DNA of 12,683 bases from CAYXFD01 sp964464175. GTDB taxonomy: Bacteria; Cloacimonadota; Cloacimonadia; Cloacimonadales; JAJBBL01. Positions within the stretch are counted from its first letter, which is position 1. Each line of letters opens with the position of its first letter. The stretch spans positions 1 to 12,683 of the forward strand of contig CAYXFD010000040.1 in assembly GCA_964464175.1 (NCBI GenBank). The letters are read 5' to 3'. Of the stretch, positions 6,927 to 12,683 are shown piece after piece. Both the position numbers and the translations under genes were made by a program. The notes under the pieces were generated by a model. That model was not told the DNA's origin. It was given only the letters and a program-made list of their open reading frames with translations, and searched no databases.

Positions 6927-7181
6927 ATGAAGAGAGATGATAAGGCATATTGGAAAGCGACCCGCAGGTTACTGGGCGTTGTTTTATTCTTGTGGCTCCT
7001 TGTTTCGCTGGGTTTTAGCATCATTTTCTCACAACAACTAAACAGTTTTAGTTTGTGGGGATATCCCCTGGGCTTTTGGTTTGCACAACAAGGCTCGATC
7101 TATACATTTGTCGTTCTGATATTCGCGTATGCCTATTTGATGGGCAAAATTGACCGTAAATATGATGTTCATGAGAATTAG
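6927..7181 (+). CDS. DUF4212 small subunit of a sodium:solute symporter
   Basis: 84 residues. Seen: a charged N-terminus (MKRDDKAYWKATRRLL), then two hydrophobic segments (about 15-34 and 52-72) separated by a short polar loop with WGYPLGFWFAQQGS (38-51), ending in a charged tail, KIDRKYDVHEN. This is the DUF4212 pattern (putative solute:sodium symporter small subunit), always next to a VC_2705-type transporter in known genomes, and the large subunit starts 18 bases downstream here. The start has a strong GGAGGAGGT site. Known role: presumed accessory or stability subunit in the inner membrane; biochemical function is not established. Length is normal. Confidence 0.9.
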   Translation: MKRDDKAYWKATRRLLGVVLFLWLLVSLGFSIIFSQQLNSFSLWGYPLGFWFAQQGSIYTFVVLIFAYAYLMGKIDRKYDVHEN

Positions 7182-7199
7182 ACGGAAAGGAGAATATAG

Positions 7200-9005
7200 A
7201 TGAGTCTTCAGTTAACAACTTATATCATTGTCGGATTCACTTTTCTTTTATATATTGGTATTGCCGTATGGTCACGAGCCAAATCAACCAAAGACTACTA
7301 TGTTGCCGGCGGTAATGTCGGTCCAATCACGAATGGCATGGCTACTGCTGCTGACTGGATGTCTGCCGCTTCCTTCATTTCGATGGCTGGAATGGTTGCC
7401 AATATGGGTTATGGAGGGTCGGTCTTTTTAATGGGCTGGACAGGTGGTTATGTTTTATTGGCCATGCTGCTTGCTCCTTATTTGAGGAAGTTCGGAAAAT
7501 TTACGGTACCTCAGTTTATCAGAGAACGTTTTTATTCCCGGACAGCAGCAGCGGTAGCTGTAACATCCTTGTTAGTAGCGTCAATCACTTATATAATCGG
7601 TCAGATGACAGGAGTAGGGGTTGCCTTTTCAAGGTTTTTGGGGGTATCGAGTGAAGTCGGTATCTATATTGGTATGGGTATAGTCTTTACTTACGCTGTG
7701 TTTGGCGGGATGAAGGGTATTACTTATACGCAGGTAGCTCAGTTTTTGGTGTTGATAACTGCTTATATCGTTCCGGCAATCTTTATTTCCTTTATGCTCA
7801 CCGGAAATCCTATTCCCCAGCTTGGTTTGGGATCTCGCTTATCCGGAACGGATGTAGCGTTGCTGGAACGGTTAAACCAGGTAGTTACGGATTTAGGTTT
7901 TAGGGAATATACAACAGCTTTCGCCGGCAGTATGCATAATATGGTATTGTTCACTTTGTCTTTGATGATCGGTACGGCAGGTTTACCTCATGTTATAATG
8001 AGATTTTTTACTGTTCCTTCCGTAAAAGCAGCTCGGATATCAGCAGGCTGGACACTGATTTTTATTGCCATGCTCTATACGACAGCCCCGGCAGTAGGGG
8101 CAATGGCAAAGTACAATCTTCACAGAACTATAACCCCCGGTATTGAAAGAGGATTGAGCGTCTTCGATCCGGAAGCAAGTCTCGTAGGGGAAGAAAGACC
8201 TGAATGGATGAGTAGATGGGAAGCGACCGGTCTTTTAAGCTGGGAAGATAAGAATAATGACGGACGGATCCAGTATTATAATGACCAGTCAGATGATCAG
8301 GAGTTTCTGGCTAACGCTGAAGCAGCCGGCTGGGATGGTAATGAGTTATATGTCAATGCAGATATTATCGTATTGGCTAATCCGGAGATAGCACTACTTC
8401 CTAATTGGATAATAGCTTTAGTAGCTGCGGGCGGTTTAGCTTCTGCCCTGTCCACTGCCGCCGGGCTGTTGATTGCAATCTCATCCTCAATATCACATGA
8501 TTTGGTTAAAGGTATCTTTCTGCCTAAATTGTCAGATAAAGGTGAGCTTCTTATCGGAAGAATTTCCATGACTATTTCTATTGTTATTGCAGGCTGGCTG
8601 GGACTTAATCCGCCAGGCTTTGCAGCGGGAACAGTAGCATTGGCATTTGGAATAGCTGCCAGCTCACTGTTTCCGGCTCTGATGATGGGGATTTTCTCAA
8701 CAAAGATGAACAAAGAGGGGGCTACTGCCGGTATGCTTGCCGGTCTCGCAGTTACCCTGTTCTATGTTTTTGCGCATAAAGGAATATTTTTTGTCCAAGG
8801 CACAAGTTTTGTTCATTTGTTCGGGGGAGAGAATTTCTTCCTTGGTCTGACACCGGAAGCTATTGGAGCGGTTGGAGCTGCAGTCAATTTCAGTGTTGCT
8901 TTTATAGTAAAAGGAATGACCAAAGAGCCACCGGAACATATTCAAATTTTGGTTGAAAATGTCCGGTTACCCCGCGGTAGTTCTCAGGTAAATGGTGCTC
9001 ATTAG
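7200..9005 (+). CDS. sodium:solute symporter, VC_2705-like subfamily
   Basis: 601 residues, inner-membrane SSS-family secondary transporter expected to couple Na+ entry to uptake of an organic solute, possibly a small carboxylate (relatives include the acetate permease ActP). Seen: N-terminal span followed by SKSTKDYYVAGGNVGPITNGMATAADW-type sequence at about 27-53; multiple hydrophobic segments; a TM8-like stretch ALSTAAGLLIAISSSISHD (416-434) with S418/T419 at the usual Na2 position; and a long hydrophilic insertion at about 305-388 carrying an EF-hand-like loop, DKNNDGRIQYYN (350-361), with N in place of the usual final E. Such an insertion fits this subfamily. AAGGAG precedes the ATG. It forms an operon with the DUF4212 gene. 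Substrate cannot be read from sequence. Confidence 0.9.
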   Translation: MSLQLTTYIIVGFTFLLYIGIAVWSRAKSTKDYYVAGGNVGPITNGMATAADWMSAASFISMAGMVANMGYGGSVFLMGWTGGYVLLAMLLAPYLRKFGKFTVPQFIRERFYSRTAAAVAVTSLLVASITYIIGQMTGVGVAFSRFLGVSSEVGIYIGMGIVFTYAVFGGMKGITYTQVAQFLVLITAYIVPAIFISFMLTGNPIPQLGLGSRLSGTDVALLERLNQVVTDLGFREYTTAFAGSMHNMVLFTLSLMIGTAGLPHVIMRFFTVPSVKAARISAGWTLIFIAMLYTTAPAVGAMAKYNLHRTITPGIERGLSVFDPEASLVGEERPEWMSRWEATGLLSWEDKNNDGRIQYYNDQSDDQEFLANAEAAGWDGNELYVNADIIVLANPEIALLPNWIIALVAAGGLASALSTAAGLLIAISSSISHDLVKGIFLPKLSDKGELLIGRISMTISIVIAGWLGLNPPGFAAGTVALAFGIAASSLFPALMMGIFSTKMNKEGATAGMLAGLAVTLFYVFAHKGIFFVQGTSFVHLFGGENFFLGLTPEAIGAVGAAVNFSVAFIVKGMTKEPPEHIQILVENVRLPRGSSQVNGAH

Positions 9006-9021
9006 AAAACGAGAAGTTTTT

Positions 9022-9042
9022 GAGTATCAGCTTCTGATATTC
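9022..9042 (+). repeat. hairpin after the symporter gene
   Basis: GAGTATCAG (9022-9030), loop CTT, CTGATATTC (9034-9042): a nine-pair stem including one G-U. Followed by AGGCTTTTG, so at most a weak terminator. Together with the next hairpin it could stabilise the 3' end of the upstream message or lower expression of the gene at 9119. Confidence 0.55.
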
Positions 9043-9052
9043 AGGCTTTTGA

Positions 9053-9092
9053 ATGCGGATACAGTTTTCTTAAAAATGACCTGTATCCGCAT
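9053..9092 (+). repeat. 12-bp perfect stem-loop between symporter and small membrane protein genes
   Basis: ATGCGGATACAG (9053-9064) pairs with CTGTATCCGCAT (9081-9092) across a 16-base loop that itself contains TTTT/AAAA. No T-run follows, so it is not a classic terminator. It ends 26 bases before the GTG start at 9119 and may be a processing or regulatory structure within the operon. Confidence 0.65.
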
Positions 9093-9118
9093 CTCAGAGC
9101 CGGAGAGAGCATAGGAGA

Positions 9119-9457
9119 GTGAATATCCACTTCATTTTTACCTGGGTCTTGTTTTTAGGATTGTTTCCTATCGGATTTTTTTGGCTGAGGAGAGCCTGGA
9201 AGATAATTAAGCAAAAGGATTATTCCTATGTTGCGCTCAAGAAAGGTGAACCGCCAAAGAATCCTGAAAAATACGCTCCGTACTCAGCATTGTTAAACCT
9301 CATTGCCGGATCGATATTTGTTGTCGTTATTATCTTAATCGTTGCTTTTGGAATACCTTACAATACCTGGACTGCGATTGTTGGAATAACACTCTGGAGC
9401 AAACTATTTGCGGATTTTATTATCAGCCGTCATGCTCATATAAAATGGCGGAAATAG
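9119..9457 (+). CDS. small membrane protein of unknown function next to the symporter
   Basis: 112 residues, not recognised. Seen: a hydrophobic segment at about 4-22, a basic, polar cytoplasmic-like stretch (about 23-52, WKIIKQKDYSY...GEPPKNPEKY), then two adjacent hydrophobic segments (about 57-78 and 82-101) and a basic end, HAHIKWRK. This suggests three spans. Start: GTG at 9119 is the only usable start after an in-frame TGA at 9077. AGGAG at 9113-9117 is too close (one base), while GAGAG at 9105-9109 is at a normal distance, so initiation may be weak. The gene is co-directed with the symporter (113-base gap holding two hairpins) and may be an accessory protein. It is not a second DUF4212: the order of spans and motifs differs. 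Confidence 0.6.
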   Translation: MNIHFIFTWVLFLGLFPIGFFWLRRAWKIIKQKDYSYVALKKGEPPKNPEKYAPYSALLNLIAGSIFVVVIILIVAFGIPYNTWTAIVGITLWSKLFADFIISRHAHIKWRK

Positions 9458-9496
9458 CATACCAGCTTAGCGGGAAAGAGTTTTTAATAATAAGAT

Positions 9497-12406
9497 CTAA
9501 GAAAGAAATTCCTTTTGAATGAAGGTGTGTAGCTCATCAATTTCTTTAAAGCATTCCCGCAGCATAATCTCTTCGAGATGGCCTAACTGATCAGGATTAA
9601 TCCAGTTATCGGGCTCGAGATTGCTTTCGATTGCCAGAACCTGATTCCATAAACGCAATTTAACCAGTTTTTCATAAGCAGTGACCAAATCGCGGTGTTT
9701 TGAATCAAGAATAATCCCGAGACTATTTATCGCTTCCAGCCGGTCAAGAGTATTTGTCTCCTGAACAAAGTTTTGCAAGGCATAGAGGCGGGCAAAACTA
9801 ATGATAGCAATTGCCGGTGATTTTACATCTATTCTGCCCGGATGTTCTTTACTGGCAGAAGTAACAATGCTGCCGAATAAGCGAAGCGGAGTTTTGAAGA
9901 TCAGGGCATTTTGGGCTACCTGAGTCAGGAAAAATGGTGTTTCTTTCAGTAACAGGTTTATATGCTTCCTTAGTTCTGAAACCAGCTCAGGATCACCAGC
10001 CACAGGGCGGTAATCAAAAAATATACTGAACTCGATAACCTGCTGGGGCTCACAGTTACGGATCCACTCTTCGAAATACGCTTTCCAAATATAAAGAGGC
10101 TGGCACCATTGAGGATTAGCGGCAATTTTATTGCCGGGGCATTTTTTATATCCTGCCTGTTCCAGAAGGTCGCAGACCCGGGAACCGAGCTGCAGAAAAT
10201 ACTGTTCGGTTTTTTTGTCGATTCCCTTCTTCTCGGATTGATAGATAATTGCATTATCCTGATCACTAAACATGGTCATTGACTGTCTGCCGTGACTGCC
10301 GAGTGCTAAAAAGGTAAAGGGAACAGGTGGCGGTCCGAGTTCTTCAGTACAGAACTCGATCAGTTTTTGGGTTGTAATATCGGTTATGGTTGAGATCATA
10401 AAAGTAATAGCAATAGAAGAAGTACCGTTTTCGAGCAATGAGACAACGATACTGTTGATCTTATGCCGTAAAGAGATGATTTCACTGATCTTGCTCGCCT
10501 TTTTTATGGAATCAGCTATATCCGTAGCTATGGTATTGGGTAAATGCAGGAGACGGTTTAAAGCGATCTGGGTACCGGTGTGTCCGGCAGTATCTAAAGA
10601 GCGTCTTACTAAGATCATACACCCGGAATTCGGATCGTTATACTCACTCTTAAATGTGAGATAACAGCTAAGAGTTGTGCTGTCACAGCGTCTGAGAACG
10701 GCATAAATGGGGTAAGAAGATTCCGGATTGTTAATCCGGGGGAAATTATTTAGCCATTCTTTATTGGCTTCGATATCAGGGAAGACATCTGTTAACTCCA
10801 GAAGTTCAATGTTTTCCGGTCCGCAGCCAAGCAGCTCATACATCACAGTGTTAGCGTAACGGCAGCGACCGTCATAGACAAACAAAGCCCCTTCTGTTGC
10901 AGCTTCACTCAAAGCCCGGTATCTCTCGATAGATTCAAGCAGCAGTTTTTCAGCTTCATTACGAGAGTTTTCAAGGACTAAACCCTGTCTCACCAGATAG
11001 ACAAGTAATATCAAGACAATGAATAAGACAACAAGGGAAATTTTTACGATGTGCCCTTTAAGATTCGAAATCTCAGCCTGAACATCATATACGTAAATAC
11101 CTGTACCGATAAGCCAACCCCATGGTTCAAACAGCCGAATATATGACTCTTTCGGTTCCATGCGGTCATAGTCGTCCATCCATTGCCAGACATAGCTGAT
11201 AAATCCCTCTCCCTGTTCTCTTACCAGGTCGGCAAAGGCAACGAAGATCCTTGTGCCCTGAGCATCGGTATAATTAGTGACATCCTGATTATTAAGGTCT
11301 GAACGGTAAGGGTGCATCAAAATCCGAGGAGTGAGGTCCTGCAGCCAAAAATAATCTCGATTATCCGGTCCGTAACGCATTGCTGCGATGCGGTTCTTGG
11401 CGAGAGATTGGGCGTTTTCCAGAGAGAGATGACCGCTTTCGACTTCCTCGGCAGCTTCATATAATACTCCCCAGGCGACCTGAGTCAACTGCTTTATATT
11501 CTCTCGTTTTCTCTCCAGCAAAGTGTTCTCAAAATAGGGAAGCAGAAAGACAAACAGAGCAACTACGAAAAGGGCTAAGGTTAGAAAGGCAGGAAGGAAG
11601 ATATTTGAAATAAACGAAAACCATTGATTCCTTGGTTTTTTTGCCGGATTAGTTACCGGTAGAACCGGTTTTTTGGGAATACTTGTTGATCTCTTCAGCA
11701 AAGCAAAACGGAAGGCTTTCCATTGCTGAAGAGAAATTGATATTCCCGGTTGAGAATCTTCAGGAGCATGATAGTCAGTTCCCGCTGAGACGATGAATTG
11801 ATTGCCTGCAGCAATTTCCAGCAGTTGGTCTTGGGTTTGCTCGGAGTTTGCTCCGTAGAGTGCCTCCACACCGTCTAAACCGAGTTTTTGCAGATCATTC
11901 AAAAGAATCCTTAACTTGTTATAATCAGGGATAGTTTGAAACGGATGGGCTAAGACTGCTATTCCTCCAGACTTGTGAATAATCTCGATGATTTCCTTGG
12001 CGTTCCGGAAAACCTTCAGCATTACGCTATGATGACTTTCTCCGTTATGATTGTTTTTTTCACTCAGTAAGCTATTCAATTCAGGGTGATTGAGGTTAAA
12101 ACCGTATCCTAAGAGATGAATAATCTGGCTTTTATGGATAGTAGTAATCTCAATACCCGGGATAAAACCAATGCCATACCGTGATAAAGCCCTTTTAAAT
12201 TCAGATTGACCATTGATAGTATTATGATCGGTCAAGGAAGCGTATTTAACCGCTGCTTCAGAGAGTTTTTTGGCAATCTGTTCAGGTGATAGAATGCCGT
12301 CGCTATATAAAGAATGGCAATGCAATTCTACTCTGACGAATTGATCGGTATTTTCATCGGAGGATGAATTATTGAATAGTTTTCTGTATTGCTTGATAAT
12401 ACTCAT
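9497..12406 (-). CDS. PHP - sCache_2 - PAS - DUF294 nucleotidyltransferase membrane sensor
   Basis: 969 residues. Seen in order: PHP phosphoesterase (about 25-235) with metal ligands H29, H31, D36, D60-H61, E86, H154, D211 and H213 all present; a membrane span at 268-292; a periplasmic sCache_2 domain (about 293-448) with YFWLQD (352-357), MHPYRSD (364-370), GEGFISYVW (399-407) and PWGWLIGTGIYV (428-439); a second span at 453-473; PAS (about 495-603); then DUF294 (about 615-800) with GSHGR (703-707) and SDQDN (714-718), and its C-terminal domain (about 815-965). DUF294 is GlnD-like and usually fused to cNMP-binding and CBS domains beside VC_2705-type symporters; here Cache and PAS replace those. 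sCache_2 domains commonly bind C2-C3 carboxylates. Inference: it senses the symporter's substrate and modifies a partner. It converges on the gene ending at 9457, 39 bases away. ATG at 12406 follows GGAAGGAAAG. Confidence 0.85.
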   Translation of the reverse strand: MSIIKQYRKLFNNSSSDENTDQFVRVELHCHSLYSDGILSPEQIAKKLSEAAVKYASLTDHNTINGQSEFKRALSRYGIGFIPGIEITTIHKSQIIHLLGYGFNLNHPELNSLLSEKNNHNGESHHSVMLKVFRNAKEIIEIIHKSGGIAVLAHPFQTIPDYNKLRILLNDLQKLGLDGVEALYGANSEQTQDQLLEIAAGNQFIVSAGTDYHAPEDSQPGISISLQQWKAFRFALLKRSTSIPKKPVLPVTNPAKKPRNQWFSFISNIFLPAFLTLALFVVALFVFLLPYFENTLLERKRENIKQLTQVAWGVLYEAAEEVESGHLSLENAQSLAKNRIAAMRYGPDNRDYFWLQDLTPRILMHPYRSDLNNQDVTNYTDAQGTRIFVAFADLVREQGEGFISYVWQWMDDYDRMEPKESYIRLFEPWGWLIGTGIYVYDVQAEISNLKGHIVKISLVVLFIVLILLVYLVRQGLVLENSRNEAEKLLLESIERYRALSEAATEGALFVYDGRCRYANTVMYELLGCGPENIELLELTDVFPDIEANKEWLNNFPRINNPESSYPIYAVLRRCDSTTLSCYLTFKSEYNDPNSGCMILVRRSLDTAGHTGTQIALNRLLHLPNTIATDIADSIKKASKISEIISLRHKINSIVVSLLENGTSSIAITFMISTITDITTQKLIEFCTEELGPPPVPFTFLALGSHGRQSMTMFSDQDNAIIYQSEKKGIDKKTEQYFLQLGSRVCDLLEQAGYKKCPGNKIAANPQWCQPLYIWKAYFEEWIRNCEPQQVIEFSIFFDYRPVAGDPELVSELRKHINLLLKETPFFLTQVAQNALIFKTPLRLFGSIVTSASKEHPGRIDVKSPAIAIISFARLYALQNFVQETNTLDRLEAINSLGIILDSKHRDLVTAYEKLVKLRLWNQVLAIESNLEPDNWINPDQLGHLEEIMLRECFKEIDELHTFIQKEFLS

Positions 12407-12435
12407 TTCTTTCCTTCCGGCTAATTCTGTTTTTC

Positions 12436-12454
12436 AGGTTACCTTTACTGTCAA
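12436..12454 (-). promoter_or_regulatory. weak candidate promoter of the PHP-Cache-PAS-DUF294 gene
   Basis: TTGACA reads leftward from 12454 to 12449, about 45 bases before the ATG. The best -10 match (CAGAAT) needs 19-base spacing and shares four of six positions, ending near 12424. Only the -35 box is convincing. Confidence 0.3.
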
Positions 12455-12565
12455 CAATTATTCACGCTGAAGATACCTGGTAATATCCTTGTTGATAGTT
12501 TGCAGGGAATTGTTTTGTAGGGAATTAAGATACATTAGAAAGCAGCACAGCAATAGAAGAATAAC

Positions 12566-12629
12566 AGGAGTAAAAGGGTGTTTGAATAGGGCGGTTGACT
12601 TTCGTTGAGTTTGGAAGCAGCCACCCTTG
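12566..12629. repeat. dispersed repeat, copy B
   Basis: Second copy of the element at 6463-6510, with an extra stretch of about 12 bases between AAAAGGG and GGGCGGTTGAC. Stem TTGAC/GTTGA (12595-12599 with 12604-12608) corresponds to the hairpin in copy A. Here AAGGGTG (12574-12580) also pairs with CACCCTT (12622-12628), closing the whole unit. Confidence 0.6.
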
Positions 12630-12683
12630 TGAAAGATAACAAGATTTCACGGGGCAGGCGAAGAAGAAATCTCCTCGGTTCAC

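Larger units (their letters stand above)
12407..12683. other. right-end intergenic region
   Basis: No convincing gene. It holds the ribosome binding site and leader of the minus-strand sensor gene, the repeat copy B, and a further inverted pair, GTGAAA (12629-12634) and TTTCAC (12645-12650). A minus-strand frame stays open for about 50 codons from the edge, but its translation is rich in S, C and P and runs through the repeat, so it is treated as non-coding. Confidence 0.5.

Noticed and set aside
12566..12650. Possible SRP (4.5S) RNA because of GGAAGCAGC
   Set aside because: The conserved SRP loop contains GGAA followed by a second GGAAGCAGC-type block in a long helix. Here only GGAAGCAGC is present, and copy A occurs elsewhere, so a repeat is more likely.
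12480..12683. Minus-strand frame of about 50 codons at the right end
   Set aside because: It crosses repeat copy B, has no convincing start in the window and an atypical composition, so it is probably non-coding.

Overview
The window looks like a piece of a moderately AT-rich Gram-negative genome. Genes use AGGAG-type ribosome binding sites and several candidate sigma70-type boxes (TTGACA). Proteins with two membrane spans flanking a periplasmic sensor domain imply a cytoplasm/periplasm layout. An uncultured anaerobic lineage such as Cloacimonadota would fit the general protein style, but nothing here is a true taxonomic marker, so this is only a guess. No rRNA, tRNA, CRISPR array or insertion sequence was seen.

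Left part (1-354): gene-free apart from a possible partial C-terminus at the very edge. It holds short direct repeats, two tandem, sequence-related hairpins and a long purine-rich run.

Defence-like block (355-5806, all on the minus strand): a two-gene unit resembling a type IV (AbiE) toxin-antitoxin system, and next to it a large PLD-nuclease/SF2-helicase fusion. The AbiEi-like regulator and the AbiEii-like nucleotidyltransferase overlap by 7 bases. They are preceded by a perfect 20-bp palindrome nested inside a second inverted pair, an apparent autoregulatory operator. The helicase has its own candidate promoter and lies upstream of the pair on the same strand.

Middle (5807-6926): one small exported protein candidate (6153-6392) and a 534-base gene-poor stretch containing a dispersed repeat whose second copy lies at the right end of the window (12566-12629).

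Transport block (6927-12406): a small DUF4212 subunit and a large sodium:solute symporter of the VC_2705-like type form an operon, followed by a small unknown membrane protein. Converging on them from the opposite strand is a 969-residue fusion of PHP phosphoesterase, a membrane-anchored sCache_2 sensor, PAS and a DUF294 (GlnD-like) nucleotidyltransferase. DUF294 proteins are known neighbours of this symporter type, so the working model is that the fusion senses a small solute outside the cell and adjusts uptake or metabolism. The domain combination is the most unusual item in the window.
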